DNA of 64,000 bases from Phlebopus portentosus (Eukaryota; Basidiomycota; Agaricomycetes; Boletales; Boletinellaceae). The stretch spans positions 930,001 to 994,000 of the forward strand of contig JAYXKI010000012.1 of assembly GCA_037892935.1 (NCBI GenBank), read 5' to 3'. Numbering within the stretch: position 1 is the stretch's first letter; every line of letters begins with the position of its first letter. The notes beneath the pieces were generated by a model. The model was not told where the DNA came from. It saw only the letters and a program-made list of their open reading frames with translations, and made no database searches. The translations under genes and the position numbers were made by a program. Shown in pieces: positions 41,801-52,513 of the stretch.

Positions 41801-42349
41801 CAGCGCCGCACGAACCAGTGAGATTGCCTCGTCGACTCGAAGACCATCAACTTTCTCGTTACGCTCCACACTAATCGAGAGAGCAACTGCGAGGTTATTT
41901 AATGCATGGAGATGATCGGGATGGCCTTCGGGGCAAAGTGCCAGGGCGGCACGGTAGAGCACGATTGATTCATCAAGATCACTAGACATTTCAAATCGCT
42001 GAAAGCGAGTAGACAGAGAACTGCCGAGATTGTTCAATATTGTGGAGCGGCCAGGGTGACCCTCGTCGGGGCAAATACTGAGGGCTTCTCGCCATAGCGA
42101 GACTGCTCTTTCTAAATCGTGCGTTTGTCTCCATCTCTGATATCGGGTGAAACGGGCAGTGGCAAGGTTATCCAGGCAGCTCCAGCGATCGGCATGGTCC
42201 TTATAAAGATCCAGCATGATTCTGTCGAGCGCTATGACCCAATCGAGTTCACGTCGCATCCCGGTTTGCTTAAAGCGTTCCCAAAGACACAGAGTCAGAC
42301 TCGAGAGCAGGGAAAATGCGTAGAGCTCGCAGATCTGTGCCGAAAGCAT
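38820..42349 (-). pseudogene. TPR-CHAT protein with one frameshift (possible caspase-like protease)
   Basis: The N-terminal frame (42349 to about 39870) encodes some 13 tetratricopeptide-like repeats of about 45-50 residues. Each has the form LNNLAxSLxxRFxxxGxxxDLDESIxLxRAALxLxPxxHPDR. The C-terminal frame (to 38820) encodes a CHAT domain with VEWVHFACHG (catalytic His) and FAFLSACHTAE (catalytic Cys), GFRSVVGTMW and a closing MAERWVNLVHIGA. The two frames join at about 39868-39876: upstream reads RVASE, downstream PVIVVNFSKFRCD, where relatives have ASEGPVIVVN. One missing base explains the shift. A 29-bp intron could restore phase but would remove the conserved PVIVVN strand. CHAT is a caspase-like fold; bacterial TPR-CHAT proteins are immune proteases. 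Whether the frameshift is real or an assembly error is open, as no other lesion is seen. Confidence 0.8.
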
Positions 42350-43421
42350 TCCGATCTACTCTATGATCGAGGACAATCTACGACCAGAAAGACGTAAGCG
42401 TCGATACAATTCGAAAACAAAAATCTCTGGTATATACGATATACGCACAGTTTTTACGCAAGCTTTGATGAAGGTAGATTACGCTCGATAGCTGGACACG
42501 GATTAAGACCAGTAAGTATGCCGTGGCAAAGACCAGTCGCAGATAATGTAAGACTGACAAGGAGGAGAGAAGGCGGTTGATGTACAGAATTCAAAGAACT
42601 GCGATGTAATTTCTGGCACTTGATCGTCTCACTGCCTCATTTCTTCAGACCTGGCCCAGGAACGATCCTACATAAGAATCCGACGGGTCGGAACCTTCTT
42701 CGCTACATTGATAGATCCGTTTCCGCCAGACCGACTGTGACCACCACAACCAATCACATAGGGGAACCCATCGACTAGGGAAGAGTGACAGCACCAAGTA
42801 AGCATGGTAAGATTGATTACTAGAGGAACTGACTCTCGCTAGCTTCACATCTCACCGCTAGTCCCCGCAGCGTTAAGTCTTATAAGTCTCCGGTATTTGA
42901 GAGTCCTCTTTGGATCTAGTCAAGTCCGAGTCAGTCCAAATATCCAAGTGATTCTGTCAAGGTAAAGCTCAGACGGTGGTGAATTGTCGAGTGACAATGC
43001 CATGATATCACATTTTGCAACAAATCGTGTATTGCAGGTCCCGTCAATCACGGACTTCGATCAAACGCTACTTTTTCTTGTTAACTCAATCCTAAACAGA
43101 TTCAACAGGGACAGCTGAGAGAATTGGTCAAATTATGAGGCCAGAGTTCCCGCCAAACTAAAGATCAAAAACTTACATAATCACATTAGCCTCGGTCATG
43201 TACTACTCAGTATCACTGATCAGGTCTAACATCTTTCACGGTGCACATATAAGGCAGGACCGAATGAGGAGTTCGGACTTGCCAGTAGACCGGATGCTAC
43301 AGTGAACACATGAAATTGATGCGCATAATCATGACGAAACCGCAGCGCCTTCACCTGTCAATACAAGGCTTAGAACAGAACAGCACATAAATTGCACAAA
43401 ACACTTCTCACTACCATTTAA
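42350..43421. other. Intergenic between two CHAT copies
   Basis: About 1.07 kb upstream of the TPR-CHAT start and 3' of the truncated copy. Short frames only. No TPR remnant could be recognised by eye. Confidence 0.4.
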
Positions 43422-43810
43422 TCAAGCTCCTATATGTACAAGGTCAATCCACCTCTCCGCCATAATATCCACTCTGCTTCCATTCAGAGTCTCATCGCCC
43501 CGGTTCTTCAAGTTCAGTGCGGACTCTCGAACTGCCTCTGCCGATCTCTTGAATCGTACCTCTCTCGCTTCAACATTAATATTACGCGCTAGATATGCAT
43601 AGACGTTTCCGGCGAGAATAGGCCCATCTCGATTGCGCACCTGCCATATCGTACCGACGACACTTCGGAATCCGTAGAATTGCAGTGCAACAGCCAGTGA
43701 GAGTGCCTCATCCAATGAAAAAGTCGGAGCTTCTTCCACAGTATGACAGGCCGAAAGAAAGGCGAACTCTGCATTCGGTAGATGAGCCTGCACGATGTCA
43801 AGCCGTAGGA
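43422..43810 (-). pseudogene. Truncated CHAT domain, second copy
   Basis: Encodes only the last 125 or so residues of a CHAT domain: LDIVQAHLPNAEFAFLSACHTVE (catalytic Cys segment), SLAVALQFYGFRSVVGTIWQ, DGPILAGNVYAYLAR and a closing MAERWIDLVHIGA. It is very close to the end of the TPR-CHAT gene 3.5-4.6 kb away (same LPNAEFAFLSACHT, AERW and LVHIGA words). The His-containing half, the TPRs and any start codon are missing; homology stops abruptly near 43810. A MITE lies only 130 bp further. A partial duplicate broken at its 5' side is the simplest reading. Confidence 0.8.
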
Positions 43811-43940
43811 GTGAATAGAGAATTCATAATCTCGGATACCTGCCTCCGACTTCCGCCTGAGCACAGGTACAGTGTAGTTATTAAAATATTCTAGGCCGGG
43901 GATAGGTCGCAGTGGCACCTGAAAAAAATAAAAATCAAAC

Positions 43941-44160
43941 TACAGGTGGGTACAAAAAGTCTTCGGCCCCCCCATTTATGGAAGGTGATTTGCATGCCTT
44001 CTCGGGAAATAAACAACAGCGAAACGAGGAGATCCCTCACCTCTGCCGATATGAGCAAGTTGGCGAGTGCTATCCGACGCTTATAACTTAGTACCAGATA
44101 GAGCATGCAAATCCTCCTTCCTAAAGCAGGGGGGCCGAAGACTTAATGTACCCACCTGTA
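43941..44160. mobile_element. 220-bp MITE with about 32-bp terminal inverted repeats, Tc1/mariner type
   Basis: The left end TACAGGTGGGTACA then AAAAGTCTTCGGCCCCCC is matched by the right end read in reverse (TACAGGTGGGTACA then TTAAGTCTTCGGCCCCCC). That gives about 30 of 32 identical positions. A second inner inverted pair follows (GAAGGTGATTTGCATGC / GCATGCAAATCCTCCTTC). The element begins and ends in TA, consistent with a TA target duplication of Tc1/mariner/pogo elements. There is no transposase frame within 220 bp, so it is non-autonomous. Confidence 0.88.
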
Positions 44161-44525
44161 TTACCAAGGTGTGAGAATAAATTAGGTAATACGGGATTTA
44201 ACCTGCACTTTCATCCAAGCCGTTAATCGAGAATTTATTCTCACAGTCATATTGCGTTTTCCTCTATTCTATGACGCATCGGCGCGAAAGCATAGCCTGT
44301 TGGATTTTTGTTGATGGCTTTGCCTTTTGGTCTTTCGAAAGTTCCGACAAGTCTCTGTCTGGTAGATGATAGATTCACTGCCAAGCTCACCTATGTACTT
44401 TGTTCTCTTTTATTTTCGTGTAGCAGCACCTATCATATTTCTCGTTCACCTGACCTTCAAGTCCGCTTTAAAGACGCGTCTGGGCGCGGATACAAATCGC
44501 TCTTTGAGTGTGACCCGCTTCCGCC
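44161..44525. other. Upstream region of the NLR-like gene
   Basis: 365 bp between the MITE and the ATG at 44526. A short 104-codon frame overlaps it (44308-44622) without family features. The former promoter of the NLR is probably here. Confidence 0.4.
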
Positions 44526-47500
44526 ATGTCCACTGACTATCGTCTTAAAGGTACGCTTTTCGTTCTGCATTTCGCTACTTTCGTCGATGTTTACGTGTCT
44601 TTTGTCGCAGTTACACGTGTAGAAGGCCTAAATTGGAAGCATCCCTTACACAGCAAGGTTCCGAATCTGTTCGTAGAAGTGAAGCTTGGCGATGTCAAGA
44701 AGAAGACGCGGACGGTTGTCAAGAATTCATTGCCGACTTGGAATGTGTTCATTCCGCTGTGCGTGTCCATTCATAATCAATGCAATAGGTCCCTAATCAA
44801 AATGCAAAGATCTTCTTCAGACGATTCTGCGACTCTGGAAATTCAGGTCAAACACGAGGCTACGTGGATAAAAGATCCTTGCGTTGGCATGACGAGTATA
44901 ACCATCACTGACTTGCTAAGGAAGTGTGTCGACGGAGAAAGTACCGGCTCATCTCTGATCCGATTGCTGATCACAAGTGCATTACTCAGCCTCGTTTTAT
45001 CTCATACCTACCGGTAAATCATCAATGGCATCCGCAGGTCAAATGGTGCTGGATCATGGACGCGATGACGAGTGCCGGTGCCAGCCTTGCGGCAGCATCG
45101 GAGGATGTTCGTCAATGCAAAATGATGCGCTCAATAAGAGCTTCCGAAGTGACGCAGTCAATTAGGAATCAAGCGTCCCAGCTGGATAACCAGGGAGATC
45201 TCTATCGAGCCGTCGGGCAGTTGGTATCGAAACCAGGTACTTTTCGACAGTTCATGGATGTCTTGTCCGAGGTGTGTCCCAAGAGTGACTGGGATATTTC
45301 ATTGCTGAGTCTGTCTAGATGCATCCCTTCCTCACCATAGTATGGAAGATAGCCTCTGGTCTTTACTCGGTGCGTTATCTCCTTTAATACCTATAGAGGT
45401 ATTGACCTACGTCATCTGTCAGGCTGTTGAAAAAGTGTTAAAGACTGACAATAGGGTCATCCATCTCGTTCAGAGCATGGACGAGGCGTTTGCTTTTGTC
45501 CGCGATGTTGAGACAATCCCGGACAAGTCCGCTAATCTTCAGCAAGCTATTGTGGGTCCCCTGAAGCAGACGATTGAGTGCTGTCTCTTCGTTTCCCGTT
45601 ATACTAGTCGTAGTTTCTTGGGTAAGCCCATACGTTCAAGTGCCACACATCATATTCCTCAGGACGAATGCTTGACGTCAGTAGTGGCCAGAAGATTGGC
45701 GAGTTTGAACATGCCTTGGTTGGCGGGATTCAAACAGCAGATTGAATCTGGCGTGGTTCTCCACACTGCTATCGTTTCCACGCGGGTACCACAAGAGATT
45801 GACGATCTCCGTTCGTTTTTAGATTACTTACGTTTGTGATTCCAGCTCACTTCTTTTCTTTAGTGTTGCAGCAGCGACTCAGCCCAGATCGGTACGATGC
45901 GTTTGATCGGCCACTCTGCCTTCCTGCGACCCATGTGGAAATAAGGAGGGAGATCATTGAATGGATATTTTCAGATACGAAACAGAACATCTTCTGGCTT
46001 CACGGACTTGCAGGCTCTGGCAAGAGCACTGTCAGCACAACTATCGCAAAGCATTTCCGCGATATGTCGCGGCTTGGCGCATTGCTATTCTTCCAGAGAG
46101 GGAAGAGTGATCCGTCCTCGGTCATTAGGACGATCGCGTACAAGTTGGCCTTGTTCGACTCTACCATTGGATCAAGCATTCTCTCTGAAGTAAAAGACGA
46201 TAAGGATATTGGTTCGGCAAGTTCTGAAGATCAGTTCAGAAAGCTACTTCTACAGCCACTGCTCGCTGCAGCACCCGCAATGTTGGGACCAGTAGTCGTC
46301 GTGCTAGATGCCCTGGACGAATGTGGAGTAGCTGACACCCGGCGCAACCTTATGGAACTTTTCCGAAAGGAGTTTCCAAAACTTCCAAGTATCTTCCACT
46401 TTCTCATCACTGGTCGTCGCGAGACGGATATCGACAACGTGCTCTTCAAACGGCCAGAAAGTGTGCGCTTTATGGAACTGGATTACTCATCGGCTGCTAG
46501 TCAGCAGGACGTTCTATCCTGCCTTCGTATAGAAATGCACAAGATTGTCCGGTCGCGGGTCGAGATTCCGGATGATTGCCCGTGGGACGAAAATATCACT
46601 CAGCTTGGGAAAGCCTCCGGTGGGTTATTCATCTGGGCTTCTACGGCTGTTAAAATGGTTAGAAACAGCGACGATCCCTTCTATCACCTTGGGCACCTCG
46701 TATCGGACTCAGGATTGTTATCTGGATTCAGCCTAGACGAACTGTATGCGACCGTTCTCCGCTGTTCAGGAATCCTTTGGGACAGCGAACGATCGAAAGA
46801 GCGATTTAAAAAGGTCATGGCACTCCTGCTTCTGAGTAAAGTGCCAATCTCGAGCAAAACGATAGATGGCATCCTCGGATTCCGACCGCACGAGAACTGT
46901 ATCCCCAAACATTCGAGCGAGCCGTGGTTCATCGACGTACGTGATGCAAACCGGCTTATTCTTGATCGGTGCTTCTCCGTGATGGAGAACATGTTACATT
47001 TCAACATGTGTAACCTTGAGATGTCGTTCATCCGCAATGACGATGTTCCGGGACTTGCGAACCGCATTTAAGTGTGCATTCCGTCACATTTGGAATATGT
47101 ATGCATCCATTGGGCTCAGCATCTCCGCGATGCACCGTACTTCCCCGACATGCTCAAGAATTTGACTGACTTCGCTCACCAACGTCTCCTATTCTGGTTC
47201 GAGGTTCTAAGTTTAGTAAAATCATTTGGTCGGATTGCGAGTCGTGCACTTATTGACGCTGCTGAGTGGATCAAGGTATGATATTGTTCTGTTCCTCTGT
47301 CACGTGTTCGGGGAACTGAATCCCTTTTAGTCTGACGACAGCACCGACCTTACAGTGTTCCTACGAGATGCCAGCGACCTAGCGACCATATTCGCGTTCC
47401 CGATCGTATCAAAGCAGATGTCCTCGATGATCCAGGTGCAGCGAATGGGCTCAAAAAGGTCATTGAATTTTATGAGGATATTAGAAGGGGATAGTGATCC

Positions 47501-49426
47501 AATTCGCTCTGTCGCCGTCTCATCAGATGGAAAGCCAATCACTTCTGCTTCTCGCGACCATACCATTACAACGGAGAAGAGATCATGGCTTTGAAGGGCG
47601 ACTCAAACTCTGTCGGCTTCTTTCCCGATGGACGACGTCTCATGTCATTGTCGACGAGCGGAACCTTGAGGATTTGGAATGATCAGACTGATGATCTGGT
47701 TCTCAGGCATTTTCTTGGACAAGCAGGGATAAAATCGGTAGCAGCGTCACCTGACGGAACAAGGTTGCTTCGAGAGACGACTACGGAACGATCATAGTTT
47801 GGCACGTATCAACCGGGACGGAGTTCGTACGGTCTATTGGCCACACCGACCGAATCTCATCTGTTGCCTTTCCTCTGGACGGCAAGCTTCTTGCCTCTGG
47901 TTTGTTCGATGGAACGATAAGAATCTGGGACGTCGGCGGCAGAACATCTGCCCTTGGACCCCTTCACTGGACATGATAGATGTATACGTTCGTTCTCATT
48001 TTCACAAGATGACAAGTACATCATCTCCTGCTCTCTGGAGGATGGAGTCGGACTACGGAAAGTAGAAGCGGGATCATAGTATACGTTTTCAACGAACCCG
48101 ATCGTTTTGAGTCCGCTGCGTATTATCCTTACGGTATCCAAATCGCGGCTGCGTCCGTGTCCCATTCGATTAGAGGCGGTGGATGTGACAAGTGGAGAGG
48201 TGGTCTCTTGTCCTTTCAAGGGTCATGCGGACGTAATCAATTCCGTCTCTTATACCGCCGACGGACGACACATCATCACCGGTTCCGATGACAAGACCAT
48301 CAGAATCTGGGATACCAGTACTAGCGTCGAAAACGTCATCTCTAAAACATTAGCGGGACACAGAGGTGTCAAATTAGTCGTGATTTCTGACGATGGAGAT
48401 CGCGTTGCGTCTTATTCTTCTGAAGAGGTGTCGATCATCGTTTGGGAAGCGAATAATGGCGACGTCGTAGCAGGTCCTCTCGTCGCGGGGTATGTCAAGT
48501 GCTTGGCCTTCTCTTCGAATAACTCGCGTCTCGTCTCGGGTTCTGACGCGATCAGAGTTTGGGATGTAGCGATCGGTCAATTGACTTTCAGCTCCATAGA
48601 AAGGCCCACCTGGATCGGCTGCTTAGCTATATCGTCACATGGTATCGTGATTGCATCTGGAGATAATCGTGGAAGACTGGATGTGCGGTCAATGACAACT
48701 AGTAAGGTCAACGTTGGAACACTCAACAAAGTCGCCTGTCCAGTCAGCTCAATAGAATTCTCTCCCGATGGAAATCAACTTTCATAAGGTTCTAAAGATG
48801 GAAACATCAGAATCTGGAATACTGCAACTTGGGAGGTCATCTCCGAACTTGCGACTGGCAGCACGAATAGTGCCGTCTCCATTCACTTTCCACCCGATAG
48901 TACGCAAGTCGCTTTTTCCGCCGAGGAGTACTGCACTGTTATTGTTTGGGTTGGGAACACGGAGCAAGGTCAGGTCATTTCTGGACCTTATCGGTTGCGT
49001 ATGTATCCAGGCTAGTCGCTCGTTTCCGCCCGCAACGGGTTGCATGTTTTGTCGTCACAGTCGCGCGGTCCCAGCAGGTTGCATGTTGCGTCGCCACTGT
49101 CATTAAACGGCGGCATAGCGATCCGTGGATTGAGTGCAGACGGCGTACATTCCATCCATATTCTACTTCAATACCCTCATTATCATTTCTCTCCCGTCTG
49201 CTCCTGCTCCCGTGGCGCCTCGCGAGTCGTTACATGTTCTCTTGATGATATCCTCAGCGTATGGGATGTGTCGGACCTGCTCCTTTCGAGAAGTCGCGAA
49301 GGCGGCGTCAATCCCCTTGCAGGATGGATACTACGTAATGATGGATGGATAGTGGACGAACATGACAAATGCAACTTGTTGATTTGGATTCCCTATGAAC
49401 TTCGATCGACACCTCGTCGAGCTTGA
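44526..49426 (+). pseudogene. NLR-like C2-NACHT-WD40 gene, disrupted
   Basis: Exon 1 (44526-44550, MSTDYRLK) joins VTRVEGLNWKHPLHSKVPNLFVEVKLGD, a C2-type domain. A helical region follows (SAGASLAAASEDV to LQQAIVGPLKQTIECCLFVS), then a NACHT domain with Walker A HGLAGSGKST (about 46000) and Walker B VVVLDALDEC (about 46300). From about 47480 degenerate WD40 repeats run to 49426, ending with GWILRNDGWIVDEHDK and LLIWIPYEL, a typical last blade. Lesions: a frame change near 45368 (IASGLYS to ALSPLIPIEV); an in-frame TAA at 47069-47071 before CIPSHLEYVCIHWAQHL; WD repeats in three different frames between 47500 and 48100; and another in-frame TAA at 48785-48787 inside SGSKDGNIRIW. Intact relatives signal self/non-self or cell-death responses in basidiomycetes. 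This copy is very probably dead. Confidence 0.85.
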
Positions 49427-49755
49427 AACACGGTCGTTCTTAATCGCGAGTCATCGATCAAGCCCGGTTTTATCGGTGCCGCTCTTGCTGATCGGTGGTC
49501 AGAATGCTTTTTAGGCTTTCATAGCATCCGGGAATGACTTCTGGTAGTACTGCTTTCTACTACATCCCAATAATGTGTTTCGCTTATTGCCACTCCGGAG
49601 ATGTAGATTAGCAATGTAGTATATGACGACAAATCAAGCGCAAGAAAGGCCGGCATCACCTCGTCAGAAAATTTGAAAGGAAAGAAACGCCTAATAAGTG
49701 CGATTCCTTGAACGCAACCAGGCCAGGCGGCTTACATAGACTCTTCGGATGGCAT
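49427..49755. other. Spacer between NLR relic and duplicated block
   Basis: About 330 bp, no recognised feature. Confidence 0.35.
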
Positions 49756-50183
49756 TTTGTTGGCACATCTCGGTTGTGCATTTGATCGACTTCTTAGGTA
49801 ATTCGTTCCGGGAACCACTGGGTCCAACTTTGTTCCCTGACTATTGGGCCTCCTCCATGTCTTCCTTCTCAACAAATATGGATGTGTCTCATGGAAACAT
49901 AGAAATGGATATAGATGTTGTCTGATACATCAGACTTGCCTATGGATTTCAAGCTCCCCCCCGGGGGGATATTCAGTGACACATTACACCTGATCATGAA
50001 TTTTACTATTTTTGGTGAGATCTGTTTCGTATGTACGCCGCAGACTTGAAAAAAAAACGAATGCCCATAAGACAATTCTGAAGCTTCCGAGACGAAGTGT
50101 CATTCTTCTGTTCCAATCATTCACTTACAGATATAAGTACCTCTCACAAACCACATCTACTTCCGAGTCATACCATCTCGGAA

Positions 50184-51881
50184 ATGTTTCTTCTTAACGT
50201 CCCCCGCCTTTTGAAAGCTCGTACAGATGCCGAACTCGCGGATTCCAAAGAAGTTGCTCAGTTGACTGTATCATTGACCAGGACCCAGCAATACTACTCT
50301 GCGGCACTCACGACTGTCCTAGTCTACCATTCCAGTATATGTCTTACCAGTTTGTTCCGGATATCTAGCACCTTATCATATTCTTTCTACATAGTCCTCA
50401 CATTGAAAAAGGAGGTAATGTTTTATCAACTTGTCATGTTATAAGTTCGAGTCCTTACAGATCCTTTCTAGGTCAAATATTTCTGGGTGAACCACATCAA
50501 TTCACTTTGCATATCATTATCTGATACGCAGCCAGCAAAATCCGCGGAGCCCTGTCAGTACAATATACTTTGTGGTCAGTGTAAATAATTTCTGGAAATT
50601 GAACAGGTTCATGATCATAACATAGAATCGTTGCATGGGCCTACTGTTGGCTGCTTCCAGCGTTACTGGTAAATCATTGATTTACCCCGTGAAACGACTC
50701 TGAAACTTATGCGTTCGGTAGCCTGCCTTTCCTCAGAAAGTCATGCAAGGTATGCGCGTTCAGTGTGAACGTCATGTCGCCTGATATTCTGATGTCTTTT
50801 CACCCAGCTGTGCGTGTTGTCTTAAAGTTTGTTGCCTCTTGAATAATTGTGCAGCCTAGGTTTGTTTTCATTCTGGGTCTCAGGCTTGGCCAGTACGTGC
50901 ATTCGGTAATCCGAGTATCAGCGGCGTGCTCAATCGAATTTTAGGCCTGGTTGTCTTCTTCCTGATCGACTGTAAGCTGGGAAAGCTAGAATGGATGCAG
51001 ACGATGACTTGCTATGCGACACAGATATCTTACTTATCCGCACGATTGCACTCTTCCATCAGCGTGAGTTCTTTTCTTTATAATGGTTATCCTGTCCTAA
51101 TCTTCTGCAGGCAAAACATTATTCATCATCCTGAAACTTCTTCTTGGCGTGGAAGTATGCATTATTTTTGGCCTTTTCGTTTACATCATATTGTTTGAAG
51201 ATGGTAAGATGTTTGATAGTTTTACATGCTTACCTTCGACTGAAACTCCTCAGTCGACGTTAGCAGTCTTGCGGAGGGAATATCATTTTGCACACCGAAG
51301 AAGAGTCCTCCACGAACTCTGCTCAACATTGCATGGCGAGTACACAGAACTGTATCGAGACTTTCCCTAATCCTTTGCAGGATGGCCCCATCGATGTACG
51401 GATTGATTCTGCTGTGCCTCGCGCTCGGCAAGGCCGTAGAATATTGGAAAATGACATCCGGGCTGAAGGGATTCCAATTAATTCGCGTCGTCATACAGGA
51501 CCAGGTCATATACTACGGCTTGTACGGTTCTTAAAAGTCAACCGATCTTTTCAATTTTGACCTGTCGAAGTTTCATTTTCTCCTGTGTTTGTCAGATCAT
51601 GGCCTTTAGCATTATTGAAAGTAATCCTTTCACTGCACGTGCCCTCAGTGTTGCAGGAAGTCCAATTCTTGTCTGCATTCTCGGAGGTCATCTCTTGATC
51701 AATTTGAAAGAAGCCGGGGAGAGAGGTGTGAATGGCGGAACGAGCTATACTCCAGATATCAGTGATATTGACTTCGTCGAGGTGAGTCGTTGACTTTGCT
51801 TTGTGGATCTTCTGACTTTGGGATACATGCAAGAATGCTACGGATAACGAAGAAAGGTCGGACCACGAAGGCTCAGTCTGA
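50184..51881 (+). CDS. DUF6533-type multi-span membrane protein, copy A
   Basis: Agaricomycete membrane protein of unknown function. The ATG at 50184 gives a soluble start ending VAQLTVSLTRTQQYYSAALTTVLVYHS, then ILTLKKE and VKYFW (the family's early motif LTLxKEVKYFW) across short introns. Later exons include KTLFIILKLLLGVEVCIIFGLFVYIILFEDG (about 51110-51206, a membrane helix), EGISFCTPKKSPPRTLLNIAW, SMYGLILLCLALGKAVEYW, and GLKGFQLIRVVIQDQVIYYGL. The C-terminal part is SPILVCILGGHLLINLKEAGERGVNGG. The last exon NATDNEERSDHEGSV ends at 51881. I could not place every middle exon (50470-51000), but no stop within a conserved block was found. Paralogous with the gene at 57319. Confidence 0.65.
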
Positions 51882-51922
51882 TGCGTATAGATCAAGCTTT
51901 ATAAAAGCGTCTCATAGTGACT

Positions 51923-52272
51923 ATGGCTCAGCAGAAGGGAGCGGAGGTAGCTATGGTGGTGATCGGTTCAGAAATGTTTGGTTGCCTGTTTCTCCTAGGC
52001 TAGGACTACAACTTACGCTGTATCTATTTTTATGAAGTGGCTGGGTAGGCCCAAAAACATTACGTCCAAGTATTCTTCACGCTCAAAATCAAAATTTCTT
52101 CCAACTTGTATTTAAGAATGATGAACCTACAGTAATCCTCCCAGGCGGTGATACCTTCTCTACTCCCATTCGAGTCACAAACAGTATTGAACTTGCTGGT
52201 AATTTCCCCCCGCCTCAGGCTTCTCTGTATCCTGAGAAGCCAGAGCTTATCAACCGGAAGGAGGCAAGTTGA
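51923..52272 (+). CDS. Small 99-aa unknown protein in the duplicated block
   Basis: Not recognised as a known family. Exon 1 (51923-51987) encodes MAQQKGAEVAMVVIGSEMFG; exon 2 (52038-52272) encodes GWVGPKTLRPSILHAQNQ, then FFQLVFKNDEPTVILPGGDT, FSTPIRVTNSIELAG and NRKEAS before TGA. A 50-bp intron (donor GTTTCT, acceptor GAAG) gives a total of exactly 100 codons including stop. Exon 1 is conserved at 59193 in copy B with mainly third-position and conservative changes (MAQQKGAE...VVIGSEMF kept), which suggests it was once coding. A shorter relic is at 56547. The gene sits 42 bp after the stop of the DUF6533-type gene. Whether it is a separate gene or a distal exon set of its neighbour is open. 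Confidence 0.45.
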
Positions 52273-52513
52273 GTAAATGCAAACGGAAGACCCGCGATCA
52301 TCTGAGTGCAAGGTGAATGTGAATATTCCGTGTGACCGAACCTTACACTTACCATTCGTCACAGTTGTCTCGCGCGACCTGCTGTCACAAAAGTGAGCAT
52401 TTTGCAATTCTGCTCATTCTGCTATCATGATACAGACTTCTTGCTAGAAGCGTCTTACTCAGGCTACCAGCTCGTTCCGTCGGTCGACAACGCTTACTTC
52501 ACCGCCCTCGACG

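Larger units (their letters stand above)
49756..52310. repeat. Segmental duplication, copy A
   Basis: Direct repeat of the block near 56930-59600, about 7.1 kb away in the same orientation. Shared words include GAGATCTGTTTCGTATGTACGCCG (copy A about 50019, copy B about 57180), GTGGATCTTCTGAC, GATCAAGCTTT and CTATGGCTCAGCAGAAGGGAGC. Coding and non-coding parts are both conserved, so the unit was copied as DNA. It carries the DUF6533-type gene and the small 99-aa gene. Confidence 0.8.
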
